From positions 3,286,001 through 3,350,000 of the forward strand of contig NZ_CP111121.1 of NCBI RefSeq assembly GCF_026314945.1: DNA of 64,000 nucleotides. Reading direction: 5' to 3'. A program made the translations under genes and the position numbers. Numbering within the stretch: position 1 is the stretch's first letter; each line of letters starts with the position of its first letter. The notes beneath the pieces are model-generated. The model saw only the letters and a program-made list of their open reading frames with translations. It made no database searches and had not been told where the DNA came from. Source of the stretch: Chryseobacterium fluminis (GTDB lineage Bacteria; Bacteroidota; Bacteroidia; Flavobacteriales; Weeksellaceae). Shown here one piece after another: positions 7,906-17,656 of this stretch.

Positions 7906-8943
7906 ATGTACAAATCGCTTATTCGCCCCATCCTTTTCAAATTTGATCCCGAAGAAGTTCATCACTTTACTTTTTCGATGCTTAAAAATTTTGGATTTCT
8001 TACCAGATTGTTTTTTCCTAAACCTATTAAAGACAAGCGTCTGGAAAGAGAAGTTTTCGGATTGAAATTTAAAAATCCCGTAGGACTGGCCGCCGGTTTT
8101 GATAAAAATGCGGTACTGTTTAATGAATTGGGAGATCTGGGTTTCGGATTTGTAGAAATCGGTACGGTAACGCCGAGGGCGCAGGCCGGAAACCCTAAAA
8201 AAAGATTGTTCCGTTTGATTGAGGACGGCGGGATCATCAACAGAATGGGGTTTAATAATGACGGTCTTCAGGCTGCTATCGAAAAACTGAAAGGGAACAG
8301 GGGAAGAATTATCATTGGCGGAAACATCGGAAAAAATACAGATACAAGCCCGGAAAATTATACTCAGGATTACCTAGATTGTTTTGAAGGTCTGCATCCT
8401 CATGTAGATTATTTTGTACTGAATGTAAGCTGTCCGAATGTAGGCAGCCACGCCAAGCTGGAAGATGTAGACTATCTCCGCGAATTGATTACGGAAGTTA
8501 AAAAAATAAATCAGTCGAAATCTGTTCAGAAACCGATTTTGCTTAAAATAGCTCCGGATCTCAATCATACCCAGCTTGACGAAATTATTGAATTGATTGC
8601 CGAGACAAAGATCGACGGGATCGTAGTTTCCAATACTTCAGTAAACAGAGAGGGGCTGAAAACTTCACCGGAAGTTCTGGAGCAAATCGGAAACGGAGGA
8701 CTAAGCGGTAAACCGATTCGGGAGAGAAGTACCCAAATGATTAAATATCTTTCGGATAAAAGCAACAGGGCATTCCCGATCATCGGGGTCGGTGGAATTC
8801 ATTCTGCAAAAGATGCCATTGAAAAGCTGGATGCAGGAGCTGATTTGGTTCAGCTGTACACTGGATTCATCTATGAAGGTCCGGAATTGATTAACGATAT
8901 CAATAAAGAAATTTTAAAAAGAGCGGGCAGACTGCCGGGATAA
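7906..8943 (+). CDS. pyrD: dihydroorotate dehydrogenase (quinone), class 2
   Basis: A 345-residue flavoprotein that oxidises dihydroorotate to orotate in pyrimidine synthesis, passing electrons to membrane quinone. The class 2 N-terminal helix pair is present ([20 protein letters not shown]), which docks to the inner face of the cytoplasmic membrane. Family motifs seen are [34 protein letters not shown] with the catalytic Ser region, [17 protein letters not shown] and [12 protein letters not shown] for FMN phosphate binding. Length is normal for class 2. It appears to be transcribed from its own promoter. Confidence 0.97.
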   Translation: MYKSLIRPILFKFDPEEVHHFTFSMLKNFGFLTRLFFPKPIKDKRLEREVFGLKFKNPVGLAAGFDKNAVLFNELGDLGFGFVEIGTVTPRAQAGNPKKRLFRLIEDGGIINRMGFNNDGLQAAIEKLKGNRGRIIIGGNIGKNTDTSPENYTQDYLDCFEGLHPHVDYFVLNVSCPNVGSHAKLEDVDYLRELITEVKKINQSKSVQKPILLKIAPDLNHTQLDEIIELIAETKIDGIVVSNTSVNREGLKTSPEVLEQIGNGGLSGKPIRERSTQMIKYLSDKSNRAFPIIGVGGIHSAKDAIEKLDAGADLVQLYTGFIYEGPELINDINKEILKRAGRLPG

Positions 8944-8976
8944 CATACAAAGCGTTTCAGCTGTTTTTATGTTTAA

Positions 8977-9861
8977 CTATTTAGACTTTACAACAGATGC
9001 GTTTTTAGGGTCTACCGTTATATTGTAGGATGACCTGTTGTCGGATTTTTTAATATTGAATTTCAGAATTTTTGAGTCTTTATTTCGCGTGACTTTGGTA
9101 TCGTAAATATTTTCCAGACAGCTTTCTGTGAGAAACTCCTCGTAGTTTTTATAATTCCAGTCTTTTGTAAAATATAAAACCCGATAGCCTTTTTCTCCTT
9201 CGCTTGCGCCACACCTTCCGCATGCATTAAAGTTGGAGGAATGCTCGAAATAGAGTAAAATACGGTTTCCGTTCTCTCCGGAAAAATAGGAAATGAGCTC
9301 ATTTCCGCCATGCTTATTAATAAAATCAAAAGTATTGATCTTTTTATTATTGGGCAGAATCAGATAATTATTGTAACGGTAAACCATGGTATTACCGGTG
9401 AATAATTTTGCCGGATGTATTTTTTTATTCAGATAAAAACTGCCCGGAACAGGATTCTCTTTGAGGTCATTTTGCTCGAAGATCATTTTCTCCTTAGGAG
9501 ATAATGTTTCTGCAATTTCTGTTGCTTTTTCTACTTTCTGAGGTGAGGTAATCTGTTCTCTGAAACTTTCAGAACCCTTTTTCTGATCGGCGAAATTAAA
9601 TAAAGACAGTTTCCCGTAATCATAGATACCGGTCAATGGGATTTTCTTTTGGTATTTATCATAGTAATACCATCCGTCAACAAAATATTGGGACAAGTTG
9701 CAGTCCGCAATTCCTGCAAAATAAAGCTGCATCGTGATAGGAACGCCCGCAATATCTCCTTTGAAAACCTGCGATGAATCCGTTACTTTCTTCAATTCAA
9801 CTTTCTGACAGAGGAGGAAGGTTATGTTCAAAGAAAATAATAAAAGTAGCGTTTTTCTCAT
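8977..9861 (-). CDS. uncharacterised secreted protein
   Basis: A 294-residue protein with a signal peptide (MRKTLLLLFSLNITFLLCQ). No named domain is recognised. A segment near residue 205 contains CGRCGASEGEKGYR with two closely spaced Cys, and the C-terminal half is rich in Asn, Lys and aromatic residues. It follows the DUF445 gene on the same strand with a 22-base gap, so cotranscription is likely. The location outside the cytoplasm is inferred; the function is unknown. Confidence 0.75.
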   Translation of the reverse strand: MRKTLLLLFSLNITFLLCQKVELKKVTDSSQVFKGDIAGVPITMQLYFAGIADCNLSQYFVDGWYYYDKYQKKIPLTGIYDYGKLSLFNFADQKKGSESFREQITSPQKVEKATEIAETLSPKEKMIFEQNDLKENPVPGSFYLNKKIHPAKLFTGNTMVYRYNNYLILPNNKKINTFDFINKHGGNELISYFSGENGNRILLYFEHSSNFNACGRCGASEGEKGYRVLYFTKDWNYKNYEEFLTESCLENIYDTKVTRNKDSKILKFNIKKSDNRSSYNITVDPKNASVVKSK

Positions 9862-9883
9862 GGCTCAGTTTTGTGGTTATGTT

Positions 9884-11128
9884 TCAGAGGAAGAAGTGGG
9901 AGATGGTATAAATGATGAGTCCGACCAAACCTCCGACCAAAGTCCCGTTAACCCGGATAAACTGAAGATCTTTTCCGACTTCGAGCTCCAGCTTTTCACT
10001 GAGCTCTTTTCCCTGCCAGTTTCCAACGGTTGAGCTAATGAGATCCCCGAATTGATGGGTGTTTTTAAGAATATATTTATAAGCAGTTACACGTACCCAG
10101 TGATCAATTTTATTCTGAAGATTTTCATCTGTTTTTAAATTTTGGGAAAATTCGTTCAGGTTTACCAATAAATAATTTTTTAATAAAGATTCATCCTCCT
10201 GAAGTTCTTTAATCAGCGAGTTTTTAATTGAAATCCATATATCGCTGGAATATTCATTCAGTTTATCGTTTTTAAGAAGATCATTTTTAATTGTTTTAAA
10301 TTCATCCTCCCATTTCGGATCCTGTTTCAGTTCGGTAGAAAAATCGTAGATTTTTTGTGTAATTAATTGTCTGATTTCATGCTGCGGATTTTCTTCAATT
10401 TCTTTAAAAAAATCTGCAAGTCCATCTGCAACTTTAATTGCAATCTTATTATCAACAAAAGCAGGAATAAAAGTATAACTACCTTTTCTCACGCGATCTT
10501 TAATCATTTCATCGTTTTCAATAATATAATTTTTAATCTGGGCCGAAAGATTGGTAATAATTTTCTGATGATCGTTTTTGTCTAAAAGATAATTGATTCC
10601 GTTTCCCAAAAGAGCATTAAGTTTGATATTTTCAGTCATTTCAGAAACTTTTTTACTGATGAAAACACTTACCGTAGAATCATCCAGTTTGTTAAGAATA
10701 TCCAAAACAATACCCGAAAGGTTTTTGATTAAAACTTCCTGATTTTTCTCCTTGGCAAGCCATTCTCCCACAAAATTTGAAACCTTCAGCTTTTGAATAT
10801 AAGGACGTATGTTCTGAGGAGATAAGAAATTGGAAACGACAAAGCTACCTAAATTGTCCCCCAGCTTTTGCTTGCTGTTTTCGATAAGGTTGGTATGTGG
10901 AATCGGAAGACCAAGCGGATGCCGAAACAAAGCCGTTACCGCAAACCAATCTGCCAGGGCACCGACCATTGCCGCTTCTGAAAAAGCACGCACATACCCA
11001 ATCCAATGAGAATCGCTTGATTTCTGTACAATTGTCGTAATAATAAATACCAATGCCATCAGCACAAATAATCCCGTGGCAAATGCTTTAAATTTTCTTA
11101 ATTGTTTTCTTTTGGTTTCATCATTCAT
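9884..11128 (-). CDS. DUF445-family membrane protein
   Basis: A 414-residue protein with a transmembrane helix near the N-terminus (about residues 16-36) and a second hydrophobic stretch at the extreme C-terminus (GGLVGLIIYTISHFFL). The conserved DUF445 block follows the first helix: AAMVGALADWFAVTALFRHP, then GLPIPHTNLI. The central part is long and helical. The family includes E. coli YjiN and its molecular function is not established. The downstream secreted-protein gene probably shares its transcript. Confidence 0.88.
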   Translation of the reverse strand: MNDETKRKQLRKFKAFATGLFVLMALVFIITTIVQKSSDSHWIGYVRAFSEAAMVGALADWFAVTALFRHPLGLPIPHTNLIENSKQKLGDNLGSFVVSNFLSPQNIRPYIQKLKVSNFVGEWLAKEKNQEVLIKNLSGIVLDILNKLDDSTVSVFISKKVSEMTENIKLNALLGNGINYLLDKNDHQKIITNLSAQIKNYIIENDEMIKDRVRKGSYTFIPAFVDNKIAIKVADGLADFFKEIEENPQHEIRQLITQKIYDFSTELKQDPKWEDEFKTIKNDLLKNDKLNEYSSDIWISIKNSLIKELQEDESLLKNYLLVNLNEFSQNLKTDENLQNKIDHWVRVTAYKYILKNTHQFGDLISSTVGNWQGKELSEKLELEVGKDLQFIRVNGTLVGGLVGLIIYTISHFFL

Positions 11129-11133
11129 ATTCT

Positions 11134-11141
11134 CAAATTTA
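11134..11141 (-). promoter_or_regulatory. Bacteroidota -7 element before DUF445 gene
   Basis: Minus-strand TAAATTTG, a TAnnTTTG match ending 5 bases before the ATG at 11128, which implies a very short leader. Confidence 0.45.
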
Positions 11142-11378
11142 GTAAATTTGGTTGTGAAGTTTAATATTTAACTCAACTACAGAAGATTTAGGAAAATTGT
11201 AACACATGAGACCCTAAAAATGATAAACTTATACCGATCGTATAAGAAAATCAAGCTATTTTTTAAATGCCGGTGCACCTTTTTGTTACAAAATGTAGCC
11301 TCCGACAAACTTATGTGTTAACTTTTTAATTTTATAGTCGAATATCAATTAATAATCAAAAAATATTTAAATAATTCT

Positions 11379-11822
11379 ATGGAAAACGAAGCAAAAAACA
11401 ATCCATACTATTCCAGAACCGATACAACAAAACTTAATATTTCGAATGACGAGTGGAAAAATATTTTAGCTCCTGATTTATATGCCATTTCAAGAGAAGC
11501 TGCCACGGAAAGGGCTTTTACAGGAAAATACAATGAATTTGACGAGATCGGAGAATATTACTGTGCAGTTTGTGGGAACCATTTATTCCGTTCTGATTCT
11601 AAGTTTTCGAGCAGTTGCGGATGGCCAAGTTTCTTTGAGGCAGATAAGGAAGGCGTCTATTATAAAAGAGATACCGCTTACGGAATGGAAAGAGTAGAGG
11701 TGCTTTGCAAGAGATGCGACTCTCACCTGGGGCACGTATTTGATGATGGTCCGCAACCTACAGGGCTACGTTACTGCATGAATTCCATCAGTCTGGAATT
11801 TGTTGGAGATTCTGCAAAATAA
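11379..11822 (+). CDS. msrB: peptide-methionine (R)-S-oxide reductase
   Basis: A 147-residue enzyme that repairs methionine-R-sulfoxide in proteins using thioredoxin-type reductants. Two zinc-binding CxxC pairs are visible (YYCAVCGNHLF and VLCKRCDSHLG), plus SSCGWPSFF and the catalytic Cys in LRYCMNSISL. The HVFDDGP segment is the substrate-binding motif. There is no signal peptide, so it acts in the cytosol. It is a stand-alone MsrB, not fused to MsrA. Confidence 0.97.
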   Translation: MENEAKNNPYYSRTDTTKLNISNDEWKNILAPDLYAISREAATERAFTGKYNEFDEIGEYYCAVCGNHLFRSDSKFSSSCGWPSFFEADKEGVYYKRDTAYGMERVEVLCKRCDSHLGHVFDDGPQPTGLRYCMNSISLEFVGDSAK

Positions 11823-11913
11823 GCAACTTTTAAATCACGAAATCAGTAAGTTAAAGTTTCTTAAATACAGTTAAACTTTTTAGAGTTATTCCTCCTAGAT
11901 AATTATGTTTTTA

Positions 11914-11921
11914 TACATTTG
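11914..11921 (+). promoter_or_regulatory. Bacteroidota -7 element
   Basis: TACATTTG matches TAnnTTTG and ends 30 bases before the ATG of the L,D-transpeptidase gene at 11952. Confidence 0.5.
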
Positions 11922-11951
11922 CTGACTCAATTGAATTTAACATAATATTGA

Positions 11952-12704
11952 ATGAAAGGATTTTATAGCTTATTAGGTATTGTTTACATGGTTACCACTT
12001 CATTCTATCTGTCTTCAGAAAAGGCAATCGTAAAGAATGAAATCAGTACAGAAAAAACTGAAAGATTAAACGAAATGAAATCTGAGAAGATCACAACATT
12101 ATCTTCGTCGGAAGCATTGTACAAATCAATTCCGTTTGAAGAGGGGCACGAACTTAACGAAGAAGTTTTCTTTAAAGCCTTAACAGGTTTTGAAAATTTG
12201 AAGAAAGCTGGTTTGCTTAATCAGGATGCTCATTTATTAACGGTATGCGATTTTTCAATGTCTTCCAATACGAAAAGACTGTGGGTGATCGATACAGAAG
12301 AAAAGAAGGTTTTATTCAATTCACTTGTGGCCCACGGGAAAAATACAGGTGAAGAATTTGCCACCAACTTTTCGAATACCAACAGTTCTCTGCAGAGCAG
12401 TTTGGGATTTTACATCACAGACGCTACTTATAACGGAGATAACGGGTATTCTTTAAGATTGCTGGGGATGGATAAGGGGTTCAATGACGCAGCTTATAAA
12501 AGAGCCATCGTCATGCACGGAGCCGACTATGTAAGCGAAAATTTTGCCGCTGTACACAAAAGAATCGGAAGAAGCTGGGGGTGTCCCGCTGTACCGAGAG
12601 ATTTGACACAACCCATCATTAATACGATAAAAGGAAGGAATTGCCTTTTTATTTACTATCCGGATCAGAATTATCTTTCCAAATCGGAATGGTTAAAATC
12701 ATAA
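11952..12704 (+). CDS. murein L,D-transpeptidase catalytic-domain protein (YkuD_2 type)
   Basis: A 250-residue exported protein with an N-terminal hydrophobic segment (FYSLLGIVYMVTTSFYL). The catalytic core shows the YkuD-like pair of motifs: IVMHGADYVSE with the conserved His, and RIGRSWGCPAVPRD with the nucleophilic Cys in SxGCxA. The strand pattern LLTVCDFSMSSNTKRLWVID is usual for the YkuD_2 subgroup of Bacteroidota. The expected role is peptidoglycan cross-linking or anchoring in the periplasm, though activity of this subgroup is little studied. A terminator follows directly. Confidence 0.9.
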   Translation: MKGFYSLLGIVYMVTTSFYLSSEKAIVKNEISTEKTERLNEMKSEKITTLSSSEALYKSIPFEEGHELNEEVFFKALTGFENLKKAGLLNQDAHLLTVCDFSMSSNTKRLWVIDTEEKKVLFNSLVAHGKNTGEEFATNFSNTNSSLQSSLGFYITDATYNGDNGYSLRLLGMDKGFNDAAYKRAIVMHGADYVSENFAAVHKRIGRSWGCPAVPRDLTQPIINTIKGRNCLFIYYPDQNYLSKSEWLKS

Positions 12705-12707
12705 AAT

Positions 12708-12734
12708 AAAGCAGTCTATCAGGCTGCTTTTTTT
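12708..12734 (+). terminator. Rho-independent terminator
   Basis: A 9-bp stem (12708-12716 with 12722-12730, one T-G pair) with loop TATCA, followed by T-run, 4 bases after the transpeptidase stop. Confidence 0.85.
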
Positions 12735-12925
12735 ACTTATGTTAGCTTAAAATTTAATTTAAAGATATGTATGATGTAATTTAAACACATAAGACACAAT
12801 AAGAACTTAAAACATTCAGAATATATAAGAAAAAAAATCAAAGATTTTCAAAACTCATGTGTTCTTGTTCGCGGTCTGATAGGTCTTCAATAATTTGCTG
12901 TGAGGGCTTTTCCATAGGTTTGAAG

Positions 12926-14305
12926 TTACAATCTGTTTTGGGAAATAAATTCTATCGTAAAAACACTTCCTTTTAACGACTCAGACTGTAAGGAAAGTCT
13001 TCCCTGGTGCATCTCAATAATTCTTTTTACAATCGATAACCCGATACCGTTTCCTTTTTCGTAATTTTTATTTTCCCCCCTGTAAAATAAGTCGAATATT
13101 TTGAGCTGGTCGGCTTCCGAAATCCCGATTCCGTGGTCTATAAAACGTATGATAAGATTTTTGTTCTGAACCTCAATTTCTACATAACAACTTTTATCAC
13201 ATGAATATTTACAGGCATTTTCCATCAGATTCAGAAATGCAATTTGGAGTAAATAGGGGTTTCCATGAAAATCATAATGGCTTTCATCCTTATCCGCCAG
13301 ATTGTCCATGTAATGAATTCCTATTTTGTAGGCAGAATTTTTTTGGAGCAGGGCGACTTTAGCATCTGCCAGCACTTCATCCAGCCTTAGATCTGAAAAA
13401 GTGATCTGTGAAATATCATAACTGGCCCTTGCAAAATCCAGCAATGCCGATGAAAGCTGCGACGCATGATTGGCATCCTGTAGCGCATTATCTATCGAAA
13501 TTTTATAATCATTAAGGGTAACATTAAGCTCTTTGGCAAGCTCAAGTTCAGCAATTAAGGTCGAAAGTGGTGTCCGGAATTCATGGGAAATGGTAGTTAC
13601 AAACTGTCTGTGATGATTAAATGATTTCTCCAGGCGGTTAAAGGCTGAGTTGAACGTTTCGGTAAGTTCATAAATTTCATCTTTTGCTTTTGGAACCACC
13701 AGTCTCCGGTTGAGATTATGTTCTGAAATATCACGGATCTGTAAGATAATATCCTTCAAAGGCTTCAGCGTATAATAGGAAAACAAAAATCCGATAACGA
13801 AAATAATGATAATCGAAATAATATAAATCGTAATGACATCTTTTTTAAACTCTTCAATATGCGCTTTTCCGGTAATGTCGGTTGCGCTTCCGATAATGTA
13901 GAAGTTCTCACCGTTAAATTCATATTTAACAGCCATATACTGGCGGTCTTTGTTCTGCCACGTAATCCTGTCCCGTTTGGTTTTGATAATTTTATCCAGA
14001 TATTTCAGATTATTTTTCGATGGTGGAATATCCGTAAACATCAATGATTTATCAGCATTATAAACACTGATGTCCGCTTCGTTTAACAGCTTTTTGTTGC
14101 GTTCGTGCAGCTCACGGATTTTCGAATCCTCAATTTTAGCATCAAAAATAAATTCTGATCTCCAGGTAATTTTGTATCCCAAGCGGTCATTGAACTCATC
14201 CTCCCTGTTTTTTTCCGACACAAAATAAAGCACATAGGCGAAAACAAAAAGAATTCCCGCAGTAAGAATGGCATAATTAAGCGCTGTTCTGGTGGCTATT
14301 TTCAT
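12926..14305 (-). CDS. sensor histidine kinase
   Basis: A 459-residue membrane kinase. Transmembrane helices lie at about residues 10-29 and 157-178 and enclose a periplasmic sensor of about 125 residues. A HAMP linker follows (179-231), then the HisKA dimerisation domain with phospho-acceptor His241 in TISHEFRTPLSTL. The ATPase domain has N box NLMENACKYS, G1 DHGIGIS and G2 GNGIGLSI. It starts 3 bases after its partner response regulator on the same strand, so the pair is an operon. It is divergent from the porin-Dabb-cupin operon, the likely target. The signal is unknown. Confidence 0.95.
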   Translation of the reverse strand: MKIATRTALNYAILTAGILFVFAYVLYFVSEKNREDEFNDRLGYKITWRSEFIFDAKIEDSKIRELHERNKKLLNEADISVYNADKSLMFTDIPPSKNNLKYLDKIIKTKRDRITWQNKDRQYMAVKYEFNGENFYIIGSATDITGKAHIEEFKKDVITIYIISIIIIFVIGFLFSYYTLKPLKDIILQIRDISEHNLNRRLVVPKAKDEIYELTETFNSAFNRLEKSFNHHRQFVTTISHEFRTPLSTLIAELELAKELNVTLNDYKISIDNALQDANHASQLSSALLDFARASYDISQITFSDLRLDEVLADAKVALLQKNSAYKIGIHYMDNLADKDESHYDFHGNPYLLQIAFLNLMENACKYSCDKSCYVEIEVQNKNLIIRFIDHGIGISEADQLKIFDLFYRGENKNYEKGNGIGLSIVKRIIEMHQGRLSLQSESLKGSVFTIEFISQNRL

Positions 14306-14307
14306 TA

Positions 14308-14991
14308 TTAAAGCTTAAAAATAAATCCCATTCCGGGCTTGGTATGAATAAGTTTCTCTTCAAAATCCTTGTCAATTTTTTTGCGGAGATAGGCAATATA
14401 GACATCTATATAGTTAGTGCCCGTATCAAAATGATTTCCCCAGACATTTTCTGCAATTTCTTCACGGCTCAACACTCTTTCTGCATTGCTCATCAGAAAA
14501 ACCAGAAGCCTGAATTCCTTTGGTGTAAGATTGATTTCTTTATCATCTCTAAAAACACGATTTGTATTTTTATTGATGTTAAGATTATGATAGGCAAGGA
14601 TGTGTGACTGCTCACTTTTCTCAGGTGAAGAAGATTTTCTTAATAACACGGCTTTTATCCGGGCATACAACTCCCTGATTTCAAATGGTTTTACCATATA
14701 ATCATCTGCACCGGCATCAAAACCTTCTATTTTTTCATCAATAGTTCCCAAAGCGGTTAACATGATAATCGGAAGGTCAGGATGGTTTTGTTTAACGATT
14801 TTGCTCAGTTCAATGCCGTTCATCCGGGGCAACATGATATCGGTAATGATTACATCAAAGGAAATTCTTTTGATCATCACCAAGGCATCTTCTGCATCTT
14901 CCGAAATATAAATCTGATAGCCCTGACTTTCAAGGCCTCTTTTTAATAAGGCAGAAACACGGGCATTATCTTCTATAATTAAAACTTTCAT
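14308..14991 (-). CDS. OmpR-family response regulator
   Basis: A 227-residue regulator with a receiver domain (phospho-acceptor Asp51 in VIITDIMLPRMNG, acidic pair ED at 7-8, Lys in MVKPFEI) and a C-terminal winged helix of the OmpR/PhoB type (NLTPKEFRLLVFLMSN; TNYIDVYIAYLRKKID). It is the first gene of a two-gene operon with the histidine kinase. The 243-base region to the porin gene would hold its binding sites, but no convincing direct repeat could be picked out by eye. Confidence 0.95.
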   Translation of the reverse strand: MKVLIIEDNARVSALLKRGLESQGYQIYISEDAEDALVMIKRISFDVIITDIMLPRMNGIELSKIVKQNHPDLPIIMLTALGTIDEKIEGFDAGADDYMVKPFEIRELYARIKAVLLRKSSSPEKSEQSHILAYHNLNINKNTNRVFRDDKEINLTPKEFRLLVFLMSNAERVLSREEIAENVWGNHFDTGTNYIDVYIAYLRKKIDKDFEEKLIHTKPGMGFIFKL

Positions 14992-15184
14992 GTGAAAATT
15001 GTTTCAGGACATTTTTGATCTCACCATACAATAAGTAGGGTCAATGAACTGATTGCCAGTAGTCCCTGGATTGCCGTACAAAGGTATTCTATATTTTTAT
15101 TTTAAAAAGAACAGATTTATTTTTTTAATAAATTTCTATAGTATTTCTAATTGTTTTCTAATGATGTTCCTGGTCTTTCCAGCC

Positions 15185-15192
15185 TAATTTTG
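15185..15192 (+). promoter_or_regulatory. Bacteroidota -7 element before porin operon
   Basis: TAATTTTG matches TAnnTTTG, 42 bases before the porin ATG at 15235. Confidence 0.5.
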
Positions 15193-15234
15193 TCCCGTTG
15201 AAATCAACACTAAGGATTTAGAAAAAGAAATATT

Positions 15235-16563
15235 ATGAATAGAAAATCTGTTAAAATCGGACTCATTTTAGTGTCAATTATGGGTATATGTTCAAAAATT
15301 GAAGCTCAGAAAAAGAACGATTTTAATAATCCGGGACTCACGCATTATCTGAATGACGAACATACAAGATACGTTTCTTTCAGCGGATATGCAGAACTCT
15401 GGGCACGATACACACAGCTCAATCCGGGAAGTCTGATTAATAATGAAGCAAAAACAGATGTTTCAGACCTGTCACTACGCAGAGTGAGGGTAAAAATGAC
15501 CTATAAACCGACAGAAAAATTAATGTTTGTTTTGCAGGGCGGGACTACCAACGTGAATGTTAATGCAAAAGGAAGCAATTATTTTGATTTACTGGATGCG
15601 TATGCAGAATATACGTTTAATGAAAAAATTGCTTTTGGAGCGGGACGTTCAACCTGGAGAGGGCTTTCACGGTTTACAACCGGACCTTTAAATACGTTAC
15701 TCTATGATCTGCCGGCTTATGCCACATCCAATGCGGGTGCCACAGACTATACAGTGAGAGAACTGGGCGCTTACGTCAAAGGTCAGCTGGGAAAATTCGA
15801 TTATCGGTTGGTGGTGGCAGATCCATATACGATGGCAACTTCGGATCCTAAATATAATGTAGCTGCCTTCAGTAAAAATTCCCCTCATAAAGATTTCTCA
15901 GGATACTTCAGGTATGCCTTTCTGGATACGGAAAATATTTCAACCCCTTTTAATTCCGGAACTTATGGTGGAAAGAAAAATGTTTTGAGTCTGGGTGCAG
16001 GGTTCGATTATATTCATAATGCATTGTGGCATCAGGATATCGACAAAAATACCGTAAACGATGACATGAAAAATTTTGCGGTCGATTTATTTTATGATGC
16101 ACCTTTAAACAAAGAGAAAGGAACTTCCGTAAGTGCATACGGAATGGCGATGCATAATGATTACGGACCGAATTATATCCGGTATGTAGGCACAAATAAT
16201 CCGGCAACTTCTGTGGATGCCTCTTTGGCGAGTCTTAATGGGGCAGGAAATGCCATGCCGGTGATCGGAACCGGAAACACCTACTATGTTCAGCTGGGAG
16301 GAACACTTCCGTATTTAAACAAGGAAAAGAAGAATCTTCAGCTTCAGCCTGCGGTAGGGGTGCAGCTTTCTGATCTTAAAGGGCTTCATGATAACGCTGT
16401 TATTTACGATGCCGGAATTTCTTTATTAATGAATGGGATGTCTTCGCGATTAACTTTTGATGCCCAAAACAGACCTGTTTTTACCGGGAGTGCCAATAAT
16501 AATGCGGTTGTTTCCGACAGACAATGGCAGTTTGTTTTAAAATACAGAATAGATTTTAACTAA
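15235..16563 (+). CDS. outer-membrane porin, OprO/P-like
   Basis: A 442-residue protein with a signal peptide (cleavage near KIEAQ) and alternating beta-barrel strands ending in WQFVLKYRIDFN, typical of an outer-membrane barrel C-terminus. The early segment VSFSGYAELWARY and the LRRVRVKMTYKPTEKLMF pattern resemble phosphate-selective porin (OprP/OprO) proteins, but ligand specificity cannot be told. It is first in an operon with a Dabb-domain protein (11-base gap) and a cupin. The divergent two-component system probably controls it. Confidence 0.8.
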   Translation: MNRKSVKIGLILVSIMGICSKIEAQKKNDFNNPGLTHYLNDEHTRYVSFSGYAELWARYTQLNPGSLINNEAKTDVSDLSLRRVRVKMTYKPTEKLMFVLQGGTTNVNVNAKGSNYFDLLDAYAEYTFNEKIAFGAGRSTWRGLSRFTTGPLNTLLYDLPAYATSNAGATDYTVRELGAYVKGQLGKFDYRLVVADPYTMATSDPKYNVAAFSKNSPHKDFSGYFRYAFLDTENISTPFNSGTYGGKKNVLSLGAGFDYIHNALWHQDIDKNTVNDDMKNFAVDLFYDAPLNKEKGTSVSAYGMAMHNDYGPNYIRYVGTNNPATSVDASLASLNGAGNAMPVIGTGNTYYVQLGGTLPYLNKEKKNLQLQPAVGVQLSDLKGLHDNAVIYDAGISLLMNGMSSRLTFDAQNRPVFTGSANNNAVVSDRQWQFVLKYRIDFN

Positions 16564-16574
16564 AAAAAATAACA

Positions 16575-16994
16575 ATGGAAAGAAGAAAATTTTTATTCCG
16601 TTCAGTGCAGGCATCAGCGCTGTTACTGATTTCCGGAAATGTGTTTGCGTCTGCCTTACCTATGTTTAACCCCGTAAAAAAGAAAAAAGTGTACTTCCAT
16701 TATTTATTATTCTGGCTGAGAAAAGATCTTTCTGCCGCTGAAGTAAAAGAATTTGAAAACTTCTTTGAAGGACTTAAAAAATTACCTTATCAGAAAAATC
16801 TCCGCTACGGAAAACCTGCCGGTTCCAGTCCGAGAAATGTTTTAGATAATACTTTTACGTACAATGCTTCTATGGAATTTGATACGCTGGAAGAATTGGA
16901 AGCATACGGACAGCTTCCGGAGCATCTGGCTTTGGTAAAAAAATACAAACCGTTCTTTGAGAAAATGATCGTTCATGATACGGTTTACAATTAG
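16575..16994 (+). CDS. Dabb (stress-responsive A/B barrel) protein, exported
   Basis: A 139-residue protein. The N-terminus MERRKFLFRSVQASALLLIS has a twin-arginine motif (RRKFL) and a hydrophobic stretch ending near FASA, suggesting Tat or Sec export. The mature part (VYFHYLLFWLRKDLSAAEV ... HLALVKKYKPFFEKMIVHD) matches the dimeric alpha/beta barrel Dabb family, found in stress proteins and in some plant and bacterial enzymes of aromatic or polyketide metabolism. An exported copy is less usual. It is the middle gene of the porin operon. Confidence 0.8.
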   Translation: MERRKFLFRSVQASALLLISGNVFASALPMFNPVKKKKVYFHYLLFWLRKDLSAAEVKEFENFFEGLKKLPYQKNLRYGKPAGSSPRNVLDNTFTYNASMEFDTLEELEAYGQLPEHLALVKKYKPFFEKMIVHDTVYN

Positions 16995-17014
16995 AAAAAG
17001 AATTTAATTTTAGA

Positions 17015-17506
17015 ATGAAAAATATAGTTAAAGGCATTAGCTTTGTTCTGGCATTAAGCACATTTGGATTGATGAATGCACAGCACAAAAAAAACAAAAA
17101 TGTAAGTATCAGCGTAAATACCGAAGAATCGAAGGATTATATTCCTGCGGTAAGGTTGGTTAATAATCCTGACGGCTCCTGTACTTTCGAAAAAGGAAAA
17201 ATTCCCACTTTGAAGCACATGAATACCACAACCTTCTGGATGAGTAATAAAACAGAAGACTGGGAGAAGAATGCGCATCCGGCTCCAAGAAGGCAATATG
17301 TGATTACCCTGAAAGGAAATATTAAATTTAAAGTTACTGACGGTTCCACTTTTATCATCAAACCGGGAACGGTTCTTCTGGCAGAAGATCTGAAAGGAAA
17401 AGGGCATAGCTGGGATATGGTGAAAAGCAAGGCGTGGGAGAGACTATATATTCCTATTTCTGAAGATGCAGATGATTTTTTTATTTCAGATAAAGATTCA
17501 GACTAA
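17015..17506 (+). CDS. secreted cupin-fold protein
   Basis: A 163-residue protein with a signal peptide (cleavage near LMNAQ). The mature part resembles a single cupin barrel: APRRQYVITLKGNIKFKV, then GSTFIIKPGTVLLAEDL and GKGHSWD, matching cupin motifs 1 and 2 with one late His. The classical HxH pair of motif 1 is not complete, so metal binding is uncertain. It is last in the porin-Dabb-cupin operon; three exported products together suggest uptake or detoxification of a small molecule. Confidence 0.7.
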   Translation: MKNIVKGISFVLALSTFGLMNAQHKKNKNVSISVNTEESKDYIPAVRLVNNPDGSCTFEKGKIPTLKHMNTTTFWMSNKTEDWEKNAHPAPRRQYVITLKGNIKFKVTDGSTFIIKPGTVLLAEDLKGKGHSWDMVKSKAWERLYIPISEDADDFFISDKDSD

Positions 17507-17547
17507 TTTAGGGATATTTTCAGCGTTTTTATATTTCGTACAATGGT

Positions 17548-17575
17548 AAAAGCAGTCTAATTTTAGACTGCTTTT
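17548..17575. terminator. bidirectional terminator
   Basis: Perfect 12-bp stem (17548-17559 with 17564-17575), loop ATTT, with A-rich left and T-rich right ends. It lies between the convergent cupin and fabF genes. Confidence 0.85.
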
Positions 17576-17656
17576 CATATTAAATCAAGCTGATTTTCAA
17601 ATTACTTAAAAAGATAAACCTCCGGCATCTGCCACTATGTTGAGATCCACTGAAAA

